A stretch of DNA of 64,000 bases from Prevotella sp. UBA4217 (GCA_002379425.1 DFTH01000011.1:38884-102883), one strand, 5' to 3'; positions 46,574 through 54,668 are shown, counted from the stretch's first letter. Numbers and translations are program-made. The notes: a model not told the origin generated them from the letters alone.

Positions 46574-48683
46574 GTTCCTTGTCTTTTTCGTTAGGGAAAT
46601 AGCCGAGCCTTTGGAGTTCCTCAAAGTTGCCGTCGGCGGCCACGCGGCCCTCCTTCAGCACGATGATGCGGTTACACTTCTCGATGGTGCTCAGTCGGTG
46701 GGCAATGACGATACGTGTACATTTCAGGTTTGCCAGGTTCTCGACGACGGTGTGCTGACTGATGTTGTCGAGCGCCGACGTGGCCTCGTCGAGGAACAGC
46801 ACCTTGGGTTTCCTGACCAGCGCCCGGGCGATGAGAATGCGCTGGCGCTGTCCGCCCGACACACCTTTACCGTCGGTGGTGATGGGCGTGTCCATGCCTA
46901 AGGGCATGTTGCGGATGTCACCGTCGAGGGCTGCCATGCGGGCCGCCTCCCATGCGTCATCGTCCGTCAGCAGCGGGTTGTTGAAGATGATGTTGTCGCG
47001 GATGGTGCCCTCCACCAATTGGCCGTCCTGCATGCAGATGCCGATGCAGTAGTGCCGCAGACTGCGAAGGTTGATGTCATTGATGTCGTATTGGTCGTAG
47101 AAGACAGAGCCCGACAGCGGTTTCTCCAGTCCCATCATCAGTCGCATCAGCGTGCTTTTGCCACAGCCCGACGCTCCGACCAGTGCCACGTAGTCGCCAC
47201 TGTTGATGGTCAGGTTGAGGCCGTCGAAGAGCAAAGGCATATTGTCGTCGTAGCGGAACTTTAGGCCTCGAATGTCCATCCGGCCCGTGATACTCTTCAC
47301 AACATTGGCATCCTCCTTTGCCTCCGTCTTTCCAGTCAGGATGGGCCGGCAGAGTTGTATCTCTGGCAGCATGCGCGATGTCAGGGACGTGATGCCTTGC
47401 AAGTTGGACACGGCCTGGCAGACTATTCCCAGTACGGCACAATAGGCTATATAGTCGGAAAGCGACAGCCGGTAGTACCAGGCCGCCCACATCGTCACAA
47501 TCATGGGCAACAGTCTGAGGCAGTAGCCGATGCCGGTTACGACGAAACTGACCAGCGGCTGGCGGCTGCTAAATGCCTCTGTGGGGGCGTATGCCTTTGC
47601 CCACTGATGGAAGGCACGGAACTCCGCTCCCGTGGTCTTGATCTTCTGGATGCCTGAAAACAAGGCAAACAGCATACCTATGAGCCGTGATCCGCTGGCG
47701 TTCACACTGCGCTGCACTTTTTGTGTATAGTGGCTCTCCAGTATGATGGCTGCGATCCGTATCAGGACGACGATGATGCCAGTGTAGAGTAGCGCTCCGC
47801 CATAGATGAAGAACTGTGCGACCATGACGAACGAGAACAGGAAGGTCAGGAGCGTTGACAGGAAATTGGCTGTCAGGTTGGAACTCACGCGCGACAGAGA
47901 TAGCAGGCGGTTGCTGAGGTCGCCAGGCGTAAACCTCTTGGTAAAGGTGGTGGGCATTTGTAGCAGTCGCGACATGAGGGCCGTCTGCAGCGCATACTCT
48001 ACCTTGTCCTTGATACGCACCACCACCAAGTTACGGGCTATATATACCATCGTCAGTCCGACAGCGGCACTGAAGAGCAGCACCGCAATGGGAACAATCT
48101 GGTTGGCATCGCCCGAGGGGATGACCTCCGAGAAGATTAACTTCGAAATGTAAGGGGTGAACATCGTCAGCAGTGCCACGCCTATGCCTGCCATCAGGAT
48201 GTATAGCAGGTCGTACTTGCTGAGACTATATGCAGCATAGCGCAAGATCGACTTGACAGTCAGGTCGTCTTCTGTCAGTGGCAGACAGGTCATCAGTGCC
48301 TCCTGCTTCAGCAGGTCAGCATGCCGGCTGGCCGCCATCGCCTGGTTGGTCTTCGGGTGTATGAATTTATAGTCCACGAAGCCGGGCTTGAGTATGACGG
48401 GGGTATTGTCATCGGCCATGAACCCCATCATATAGCCCGTGCAGTGGGTCCACCAGCGGTCGCTGAGCGTGATGGGGCGGAAGAAGATGTTATGGCGCTC
48501 CAGCAGCGTCTCTATCTGCTCTATGTCTTTCGGCAGTTCCTCGGCCGACTCCATCTGCTTCCACAATTTCCTGTCTATCATGGAGCGCAAGATGGCCTGC
48601 GCCTGACTGATAGCCTTGCGGTCGCCATCCATGCGCTGGGCTAACTGCTGTAGGAATATATCCGTTCTCATGGTGTCAGGCAT
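46563..48683 (-). CDS. peptide-exporter ABC transporter of the NHLP ABC-2 type (copy B)
   Basis: A 706-residue paralogue of the ABC-2 gene at 40363-42468. The N-terminal soluble region, six-helix domain and ATPase domain have the same order, and the C-terminus carries five extra charged residues (ending KDKEHEE). Walker A, signature and Walker B are intact. The ATPase half and first roughly 69 residues match copy A nearly letter for letter, whereas residues about 70-445 differ at many positions. This suggests a shared engine but different substrate contact surfaces. It overlaps the upstream ABC-1 gene by 8 nt. Confidence 0.82.
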   Translation of the reverse strand: MPDTMRTDIFLQQLAQRMDGDRKAISQAQAILRSMIDRKLWKQMESAEELPKDIEQIETLLERHNIFFRPITLSDRWWTHCTGYMMGFMADDNTPVILKPGFVDYKFIHPKTNQAMAASRHADLLKQEALMTCLPLTEDDLTVKSILRYAAYSLSKYDLLYILMAGIGVALLTMFTPYISKLIFSEVIPSGDANQIVPIAVLLFSAAVGLTMVYIARNLVVVRIKDKVEYALQTALMSRLLQMPTTFTKRFTPGDLSNRLLSLSRVSSNLTANFLSTLLTFLFSFVMVAQFFIYGGALLYTGIIVVLIRIAAIILESHYTQKVQRSVNASGSRLIGMLFALFSGIQKIKTTGAEFRAFHQWAKAYAPTEAFSSRQPLVSFVVTGIGYCLRLLPMIVTMWAAWYYRLSLSDYIAYCAVLGIVCQAVSNLQGITSLTSRMLPEIQLCRPILTGKTEAKEDANVVKSITGRMDIRGLKFRYDDNMPLLFDGLNLTINSGDYVALVGASGCGKSTLMRLMMGLEKPLSGSVFYDQYDINDINLRSLRHYCIGICMQDGQLVEGTIRDNIIFNNPLLTDDDAWEAARMAALDGDIRNMPLGMDTPITTDGKGVSGGQRQRILIARALVRKPKVLFLDEATSALDNISQHTVVENLANLKCTRIVIAHRLSTIEKCNRIIVLKEGRVAADGNFEELQRLGYFPNEKDKEHEE
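46596..47293 (-). repeat. near-identical direct repeat, copy B (ABC-2 ATPase domain)
   Basis: Partner of 40381-41078. Confidence 0.9.
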
Positions 48684-49461
48684 ATTTTAAGAGGTTGCTG
48701 TACAGGCCGTCCATCTGCCGCAGTTCGTCGTGTGTGCCGTGCTGGGTGATCTGCCCGTGCTCTATGACGTAGATATGGTCGCACTGGGCAATGGTCTCCA
48801 GACGGTGGGCTATCATGATGAGTGTGATGCCCATGTCGTAGAGGTGCTCCATCACCTTGGCCTCTGTCTTGGGGTCGAGTGCTGAGGTGCCCTCGTCCAT
48901 CAGCACGATGGTAGGCTCCTTTGCCAGCGCAGTGGCTATCTCGATGCGCTGCCGCTGCCCACCGCTGAAGTTCTTGCCGCGCTCTGCGACGGTTCCCTGA
49001 TAGGCACCCGGGCGCTCCATGATTTCCTCGTGTATCTGTGCGTCGTTGCAGGCCAGTACCATGGCGAAGTCCTCTATCGACTCGTCCCACATCTTGACGT
49101 TGTCGGCAATCGTACCCTCGAAGAGCGTCACGTCCTGGTTGATTACCGAGACGGAGTTGACGAAGGTCATGCGGTCGATGGCCTTGCGGGGTTTGCCGTC
49201 GAAGAGCACCTCGCCCTCCCAGGGCTCATAGAGTCCCGACACCAGGCTCAGCACGGTGCTCTTGCCACAGCCAGAGGGGCCTACGAGGGCGATGCGCTCG
49301 CCCGCCTTGATCTTCAGCGAGAAGTTTGCTATGATAGGGGGCAGGCTGTGGTCGTAGCCGAAGGTGACGTCGCGCAGTTCTATCTCTCCTGCCAGTTTTG
49401 CCACGTCGGGCAGGTCGTCGCCCGCAGGCAGACGCAGGTCTGGACTCTCCTGTCCGCAGTC
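48478..49461 (-). repeat. long near-identical direct repeat, copy B (ABC-1 ATPase end plus ABC-2 start)
   Basis: Partner of 42263-43246. It spans the junction of the two ABC genes, covering the ATPase domain of ABC-1 and about the first 69 codons of ABC-2. Confidence 0.9.
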
Positions 49462-50430
49462 GGCCACCTCCTTGATGCGCTGGATCGACGAACTGAGCCG
49501 GAAAAAGGTCTGTATGCTGGATATGGTTCTGTTGATGGGATAGATGGTCTCGTTAATAAATCCCTGCGAGGCCAGCAGCATGCCGGGTGTCAGTTCGCCC
49601 TGCAGGATCAGCCACGTGCCCAGACATATTATAACACCGTTGGTCAGTTGCAAGACAATCTCTGGCACGGCACTGATATATATAGAGGTACTGACGGTGG
49701 TCACGCGGGCATTCAAGGCCTGTGCGAAGGCCTTTTCCCACTGTGCGAAGAAATAGCGCTCGTCGCCAAGTGACTTGATGGTCTCCAGATTGCTCATGCC
49801 TGTCATCGTGACGTTCTGCAGTCGTGCGTCGGTCACTTCCTGTTTCATGGCAATTTTTTTCTGGATAGTAGTTGTGGTACGCATCACGAATACGAGCAAC
49901 AGGATGGAGAATATCTCCAGCAGCCCAAGTTTCCAGTTGAAGAGCATGACAAAGTAGCAACTGATGATTGGCAAAATGGTTATACTCAAGATCGGCAGAG
50001 AGTAGTCCATCAGTTTGCTGGTTTTTGAGATGGTGGTATAGCGGGCCACCAGTTCGCCTGGCGTAAACTGGGTGAGGCGGGTCATCGGCAACCTGAATAC
50101 CGTCCACAGGTAATTGGCCGAAGTGGTGATGTTGATCTTGGCCTGGCTCTTGCGGCGTAATACAGAGAACGATATCCACATCAGGAGTTCAACGACGAAA
50201 AGCAGGATGTAAAGTGTCAGCAATGGCGTAAACCACTCAGGATTCTTCCGCGTGATGATATTGTCGGTATATATCTGTTGGAACAGTGGCGGAAACAGGC
50301 AGATGACGGAGTCGATGGCCGTGAGCACCGTGCCGTTGATGGCAAATATCAGATTGCCCTTCAGGAAGTAGATGAAGGCTGCCCTCATCGACAGTCCTGT
50401 TTTCTTTTTGGGGGGATTCCCTTTCATCAT
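48676..50430 (-). CDS. peptide-exporter ABC transporter of the NHLP ABC-1 type, no C39 peptidase (copy B)
   Basis: 584 residues, the same length as copy A. It has six membrane helices and a complete ATPase domain, again without a leader-peptidase domain. From about residue 323 (CGQESPDLRLPAG) to the C-terminus it is virtually identical to copy A. The membrane domain is clearly related but diverged. It overlaps the HlyD gene by 4 nt (ATGA) and the ABC-2 gene by 8 nt, so the three are tightly coupled. Confidence 0.82.
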   Translation of the reverse strand: MMKGNPPKKKTGLSMRAAFIYFLKGNLIFAINGTVLTAIDSVICLFPPLFQQIYTDNIITRKNPEWFTPLLTLYILLFVVELLMWISFSVLRRKSQAKINITTSANYLWTVFRLPMTRLTQFTPGELVARYTTISKTSKLMDYSLPILSITILPIISCYFVMLFNWKLGLLEIFSILLLVFVMRTTTTIQKKIAMKQEVTDARLQNVTMTGMSNLETIKSLGDERYFFAQWEKAFAQALNARVTTVSTSIYISAVPEIVLQLTNGVIICLGTWLILQGELTPGMLLASQGFINETIYPINRTISSIQTFFRLSSSIQRIKEVADCGQESPDLRLPAGDDLPDVAKLAGEIELRDVTFGYDHSLPPIIANFSLKIKAGERIALVGPSGCGKSTVLSLVSGLYEPWEGEVLFDGKPRKAIDRMTFVNSVSVINQDVTLFEGTIADNVKMWDESIEDFAMVLACNDAQIHEEIMERPGAYQGTVAERGKNFSGGQRQRIEIATALAKEPTIVLMDEGTSALDPKTEAKVMEHLYDMGITLIMIAHRLETIAQCDHIYVIEHGQITQHGTHDELRQMDGLYSNLLKYA

Positions 50431-51281
50431 TCAAACTTCTGCTGCAGGTTACGGATATGCGTCCGGGATGTTTCGAACAGGTACTGGAACATGCTACGAC
50501 GACGCGTCTCGGTGAGCACGGAGCAGTAGGTGCCGATACGCATGCTCACATCTTCCGGCTGACCGAACGACCAGTCGTAACACGTGGGGTCGGAAGGGGA
50601 GCGCTGCAGGTCGATGAATACTTCATAGACCACCTTCTCACCGTTGCCTAATAGTCTTTGAGCCAGGATGTTAGACTTCAGTGTCTGACGCACGTCGGCC
50701 GCATCGGCAGGGTAACGCACCACCTGGCTGATGCGCCCACGCACATAACCTATCTCGTCGCGTTTCTTGTCGGCAGGCCATACTTGGGCCTCCATGCCTA
50801 TGCGCAGATTGCGTTGAGCCTCGTTGTCAGCGTAGGCGATGAGGCGCGTTCGCTGTGATAGCCCGTCGGTGGCATCACCGTTGACCACGCTCACAATAGG
50901 CTCGAAGGCCTCGAACGGCTCATTGTCGGTCTTCGTGCTGATGACCAGGCCATTGACCGTACTGGTCAGGTAACTATGGTTGTCGCCGACCGACACCATG
51001 GCTATCGTCTGTCCCAGATGCACGCTGTCGCCATTGTGTACCAGCATGGAGCGTACGATGCCTTTGTTGGGCAGCGTCACGTCGGTAGTGCCTTGTGCGG
51101 GAAATACCACGCCTGAATAATAGGCTTTGTCACTCACGGTACCCAGCACACCCCATACGATGAAGGCTACCATGAGTAATCCTATGGCAGTTGCCAACAG
51201 GTAGGTGGGGACGTATGTCACTCGCAGATGATCGGCTATCTGCTCTGGTGATTGTAGTACTTTCTCCGAATCTTCTTTCAT
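50427..51281 (-). CDS. NHLP-type HlyD family secretion protein
   Basis: A 284-residue inner-membrane adaptor: a cytoplasmic N-terminus (MKEDSEKVLQSPEQIADHLR), one membrane helix (about 28-48), a lipoyl-like domain (GIVRSMLVHNGDSVHLGQ ... VNGLVIST) and a C-terminal barrel with the GYVRGRISQV pattern found in NHLP secretion proteins. There is almost no coiled-coil hairpin, which is also usual for that subgroup. The frame is open to 51350, but the promoter box at 51303-51310 lies within that extension, so the ATG at 51281 is used. It is the first gene of the seven-gene operon. Confidence 0.82.
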   Translation of the reverse strand: MKEDSEKVLQSPEQIADHLRVTYVPTYLLATAIGLLMVAFIVWGVLGTVSDKAYYSGVVFPAQGTTDVTLPNKGIVRSMLVHNGDSVHLGQTIAMVSVGDNHSYLTSTVNGLVISTKTDNEPFEAFEPIVSVVNGDATDGLSQRTRLIAYADNEAQRNLRIGMEAQVWPADKKRDEIGYVRGRISQVVRYPADAADVRQTLKSNILAQRLLGNGEKVVYEVFIDLQRSPSDPTCYDWSFGQPEDVSMRIGTYCSVLTETRRRSMFQYLFETSRTHIRNLQQKFE

Positions 51282-51302
51282 AAAATCAAGTGAACCTTTT
51301 TG

Positions 51303-51310
51303 CAAAGATA
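51303..51310 (-). promoter_or_regulatory. -7 box for the seven-gene export operon
   Basis: TATCTTTG on the minus strand, 21 nt before the HlyD ATG at 51281. No TTTG at the expected upstream distance. Confidence 0.5.
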
Positions 51311-51408
51311 AGCAAATTTCCTCACATTGTTCTGCTTTTAATACCCTCAAAGACGGTTTTAATGTTTTTTAACGGGCAGGAAAGGTTGAGTAAAAAATGA
51401 TAGTTTTT

Positions 51409-51440
51409 TTTGTTTATATCAGAATTAATGCTTACCTTTG
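51409..51440 (+). promoter_or_regulatory. Promoter for the leader RNA and sugar-dehydratase operon
   Basis: TTTG (51409-51412), a 20-bp spacer and TACCTTTG (51433-51440): one of the best promoters in the window. Transcription should start near 51446, some 325 nt before the first gene. Confidence 0.7.
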
Positions 51441-51445
51441 CAGCC

Positions 51446-51770
51446 AAATTCAGGGAGAAATCTGAATGAACAAGATTTAGCTATTATTTCGCGTTTAGCC
51501 AAGAGCCTAGGAAACTATTGGAATAAGACACGAATAAAGTGAAGGAAGAGTCAGGTATTGACAATTCCTGGTAACGTTTAGCTATGCACACGTTCCAGCG
51601 TGGAGCATTCTTATATTGTTATCAGGGGTTCCAATTCCTAGGCTCGCCCCTCAGCTAAACGCAATAAGAGTGGCCACGCTTTCTTTGTGTCAATACAGAT
51701 GGGGAGTATATGCTGCTTTTAATTGTGTGCTTGTTGTGTTTTTCAACATTACAATTAAAAAGTAAAAGGA
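51446..51770 (+). ncRNA. structured, possibly switching, leader RNA
   Basis: A gene-free leader of about 325 nt with several perfect complementary segments. A: 51491-51499 with 51654-51662 (9 bp). B: 51503-51513 with 51635-51645 (11 bp, nested in A). C: 51555-51563 with 51688-51696 (9 bp). D: 51575-51582 with 51654-51661, competing with A. E: 51598-51603 with 51674-51679. F: 51717-51726 with 51751-51760 (10 bp), ending 10 nt before the next ATG. A+B and C cannot form together without a pseudoknot. A 4-codon mini-frame (ATG at 51466, TAG at 51478) with AGGGAGA in front lies near the 5' end. It may belong to the structured RNAs reported near Bacteroides polysaccharide genes, but identity was not established. 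Confidence 0.6.
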
Positions 51771-52244
51771 ATGAAAAGGTTTTGTGTTTTTTTGATGATG
51801 ATGATGACGATGGCTAGTACGATAGCCAGTCAGCAGGTAAGTGGTACTGACACAAAGAAGTCTGAGTTGAGGGAGAAAATCGGCATTGACTATGCTATTC
51901 CTGACTTCAGCACTCACAAGATTGAGGATAAGGTGATTGGCGAACGCTTGGCGAAAATGCTGCGGTTCATGGAGAAGAATGCGTCCGACTTCTCTTATGG
52001 CAGTATGCTGGCGTCTATACTGAGTGAGCAGGATTCCCGGCTAATTTATGCCATTGTTGAGAGGGCCAGGGTGAAGGAAATCAGCAAATCGGGAGTTGAT
52101 ATTGTAATCAAAGTGCAGTTGAAAATCAAGGATAATCCCTATCACATCAAAAAGCCTGTGATTGTCTTCAAGTTCTCAGAAGGGGTTTCTGAAAGTACAT
52201 TTACCAATGACTTATTCACAAATATTAGTAGATACGTTGACTAA
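51771..52244 (+). CDS. small exported protein of unknown function
   Basis: 157 residues with a signal peptide (about 1-20, including a run of Met from a short ATG-triplet repeat in the DNA). The mature part is about 135 residues, mixed alpha/beta by eye, with a Lys-rich strand region (VDIVIKVQLKIKDNP) and no Cys. Not recognised. It follows the structured leader, with AAAAGGA before the ATG, and its stop directly touches the ATG of the sugar dehydratase gene, so the two are co-expressed. A role in envelope polysaccharide assembly or its control is only inferred from that. Confidence 0.7.
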   Translation: MKRFCVFLMMMMTMASTIASQQVSGTDTKKSELREKIGIDYAIPDFSTHKIEDKVIGERLAKMLRFMEKNASDFSYGSMLASILSEQDSRLIYAIVERARVKEISKSGVDIVIKVQLKIKDNPYHIKKPVIVFKFSEGVSESTFTNDLFTNISRYVD

Positions 52245-54158
52245 ATGAATTCACTGAATAAAATTCTGGTCTGGTATTTTTCTAAAGAGTCACTTCCATA
52301 TTGGTGCCTATTGCTGATAGATACTTTCATCGTCTTCGTGTCAGCCTTATTTACCTATTGGGTGTTTAATAAGTCACTTGACTTGTTTGGCCCTCATAAG
52401 GAAGTGTTTCCTTCAATTTGTTTTTACACCTTGCTGAGTTGGGTTGGTGCCAAATTGTTCTCAACCTATTCGGAAGTTGTGCGCTATTCCAGTTTTGTTG
52501 ACCTGCTGTATTTGGCATACGCCAATGGAGTTACACTCGTAATGGCAGTTGCCTTTTCACTACTTTTTGAGAAGTTTGGTATAACGATGCTGACAGGGCT
52601 GTCACAGACAGAGATCACGGTGACTTATATCCTTTCTACTTTAGGAATGTGGCTTGTCAGGGTAGTAGTCAAGGCGCTTCATGATGTGACATCTGCTGAT
52701 GAATATTCCATGCGGGTGTTGATATACGGAGCCATGACAGGGGGAATAGACTTGGCAAAGAGCATTCGTAGTCAGCGCCCTATGAGGTTTCGCCTGTGTG
52801 GCTTTGTTTCCCATAACAAGCACGCAAGACATATAAGGCTGATGGGGAAGAAGGTATATCATATAGATGAGGATTTATATGAGATTATAGAGAGGGAGCA
52901 TATTCAGGCTATACTGGTATCCCCTTACAGGGTCAATGATTTCCGAAACAATCAGAGCCTGCAGGATGTGATGATCAAGGCTGGTGTACGGATTTTCTTT
53001 GCTCAGCAGGCTAAGGAGGCCAATGTGGAAGATGGAGAACTCTTAGAGGAGGTCGCTGGCGACATGCATCTGAAAGCGGTATCAGTGGAGGACCTTCTGC
53101 CGCGTTCAGAAATTAAGGTGAATATGGGAGCCATAGGCGAGATGTTAGAAGGCAGGACAATCTTGATAACGGGTTCTGCTGGCTCTATTGGCTCTGAAAT
53201 TGTAAGGCAAGTTGCCGTTTATAAACCAAGCATGATGATTCTTGTGGATCAGGCAGAAACGCCTCAGCATGACATTTCCCTGATGGTAGAGGACCAATAT
53301 CCGGGTGTTCACGCTCAGGTTGTGGTGACTAGTATATGCCAGGAACAACAGATGGACAGGATATTCCAAGCATATAAGCCGGATTATGTGTTCCATGCTG
53401 CGGCATACAAGCATGTGCCGATGATGGAGGCAAATCCATGTATGGCTGTCATAAACAACGTCCAAGGGACAAAGATAATAGCCGACCTGTCAGTTAAATA
53501 TGGTGTTAAGAAGTTCGTGATGGTTTCTACTGACAAAGCGGTAAACCCGACGAATGTGATGGGCTGCTCTAAACGTATTTGTGAAATATACGTCCAGTCT
53601 CTGAGCAAGGCACAAGGCATCACTCAATTTGTAACCACTCGTTTTGGAAATGTTCTTGGCTCAAACGGCTCTGTGATACCACTGTTTCGTGAGCAGATCA
53701 AGAGGGGCGGACCAGTCACAGTGACGGACGAGAGGATAACGCGCTATTTCATGCTGATACCAGAAGCATGTAAGTTAGTGCTTGAAGCCGTTACCCATGG
53801 AAAAGGCGGGGAGATATTCGTCTTCGATATGGGCAAGCCTGTGAAAATCATGGACTTGGCCAAACGGATGATCTCGCTGTCTGGTGCTAAGGATGTGAAA
53901 ATAAAGATAATAGGCCTGCGAACAGGCGAAAAACTATATGAGGAGGTCCTCAATGAGTTGGAAGGTACCAAGCCTTCGTTCCATGAAAAGATCCGTATCG
54001 CTGAAGTCAGACAATATGCCTACGACGATGTCAATAAAGACATTAAAGAATTAATAGCCATTGCCAAGGGATTTGACAACATGTCAACTGTTAGGAAAAT
54101 GAAAAGTATAGTGCCAGAGTATAAGAGCAATAATTCTATTTATGAGATGTTAGACTAG
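52245..54158 (+). CDS. membrane-bound nucleotide-sugar 4,6-dehydratase (CapD/WbpM-like)
   Basis: A 637-residue protein with four N-terminal membrane helices (about 17-137), a first Rossmann-like region (about 160-290, VLIYGAMTGGIDLAKSI) and a C-terminal extended-SDR domain. That domain has TGSAGSIGSE (about 308), the STDKAVNPTNVMG motif and Lys443. The usual catalytic Tyr is Met439, as in the WbpM subgroup. These enzymes convert UDP-GlcNAc to the 4-keto-6-deoxy sugar that starts several O-antigen and capsule sugars. Capsule loci of Bacteroidota often have this gene, but here no glycosyltransferases follow. Confidence 0.88.
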   Translation: MNSLNKILVWYFSKESLPYWCLLLIDTFIVFVSALFTYWVFNKSLDLFGPHKEVFPSICFYTLLSWVGAKLFSTYSEVVRYSSFVDLLYLAYANGVTLVMAVAFSLLFEKFGITMLTGLSQTEITVTYILSTLGMWLVRVVVKALHDVTSADEYSMRVLIYGAMTGGIDLAKSIRSQRPMRFRLCGFVSHNKHARHIRLMGKKVYHIDEDLYEIIEREHIQAILVSPYRVNDFRNNQSLQDVMIKAGVRIFFAQQAKEANVEDGELLEEVAGDMHLKAVSVEDLLPRSEIKVNMGAIGEMLEGRTILITGSAGSIGSEIVRQVAVYKPSMMILVDQAETPQHDISLMVEDQYPGVHAQVVVTSICQEQQMDRIFQAYKPDYVFHAAAYKHVPMMEANPCMAVINNVQGTKIIADLSVKYGVKKFVMVSTDKAVNPTNVMGCSKRICEIYVQSLSKAQGITQFVTTRFGNVLGSNGSVIPLFREQIKRGGPVTVTDERITRYFMLIPEACKLVLEAVTHGKGGEIFVFDMGKPVKIMDLAKRMISLSGAKDVKIKIIGLRTGEKLYEEVLNELEGTKPSFHEKIRIAEVRQYAYDDVNKDIKELIAIAKGFDNMSTVRKMKSIVPEYKSNNSIYEMLD

Positions 54159-54165
54159 AAAACAG

Positions 54166-54258
54166 GGAATAGGGCAGCCTCACCGTGAGGTAAGGTGGAA
54201 GCCAAAAAAGAGAATGAAACAATTTCTCGATAATAGGAACCGGTTCCAGCCCTATTCC
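54166..54258 (+). terminator. possible complex terminator / structured 3' end after the dehydratase
   Basis: Outer stem GGAATAGGGC (54166-54175) with GCCCTATTCC (54249-54258), followed by TTTATTTATGG. Inside lie a small hairpin CCTCA/TGAGG (54178-54190) and the 12-bp palindrome GGAACCGGTTCC (54236-54247). The long loop makes simple intrinsic termination uncertain. Confidence 0.45.
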
Positions 54259-54322
54259 TTTATTTATGGAGAATGTAGAAAATACAGACAGAGAGATCTT
54301 CATGAATGGTATTGACGATTTA

Positions 54323-54393
54323 TATCCTGCTGATCTTGCACTTGCCTTGATAATCAGCAGGATACGGTGATTATCCTGCACCGTATCCTGCAC
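54323..54393. repeat. competing inverted repeats built on TATCCTGC
   Basis: TATCCTGCTGAT (54323-54334) pairs perfectly with ATCAGCAGGATA (54353-54364). The overlapping GCAGGATACGGTG (54357-54369) pairs perfectly with CACCGTATCCTGC (54379-54391). The two stems share the middle arm and exclude each other. Confidence 0.7.
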
Positions 54394-54410
54394 TTTCAAC
54401 AGACGGGGTG

Positions 54411-54494
54411 TTCCAAGATTTGTTCCAGGCTTTGGTACAGTGTGTTTCAAGCCTTGGTACACACAGTACCAAACTTTGGAAAAATCTTGGTACA
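54411..54494. repeat. series of degenerate palindromes ending in TTGGTACA
   Basis: Units such as TTCCAGGCTTTGGTACA (54423-54439), TTTCAAGCCTTGGTACA (54445-54461), GTACCAAACTTTGG (54466-54479) and CTTGGTACA (54486-54494) recur every 20-22 bp. TTGGTAC/GTACCAA (54454-54460 with 54466-54472) forms a 7-bp stem. Confidence 0.6.
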
Positions 54495-54583
54495 CCCATT
54501 AAAAAGCCCAACTTACTGGTTGTCGATCCGTAGTCAGTGCCTGTTGATGGCCAGAAGTACGCTGTGGCCGAAGCGAGGTCAGG

Positions 54584-54668
54584 GTGCAGGATAGGAACAG
54601 GGTCGGGTGCAGGATGGGGTGCAGGATAAAATGCCTAACCGGTTGATTTTCAGGTCAGGTGCAGGATA
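54584..54668. repeat. four direct copies of GTGCAGGATA
   Basis: At 54584-54593, 54607-54616 (last base G), 54619-54628 and 54659-54668. Two inverted copies (TATCCTGCAC) lie at 54372-54381 and 54384-54393. Confidence 0.75.

Noticed and set aside
40381..49461. Assembly artefact as the explanation for the duplicated ABC genes
   Set aside because: Membrane domains differ throughout, flanking genes differ, and scattered base differences occur within the repeats, so two real copies are more likely; long reads would still be a useful check.
51282..51350. N-terminal extension of the HlyD protein to 51350
   Set aside because: It covers the -7 box at 51303-51310, and the extra residues come before a typical N-terminus.
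51491..51662. Invertible DNA segment flanked by GCGTTTAGC / GCTAAACGC, as in phase-variable Bacteroides capsule promoters
   Set aside because: The promoter (51409-51440) lies outside the repeats and none is seen within them; the nested second pair with unequal spacers fits an RNA stem better than recombinase sites. No invertase gene is nearby.
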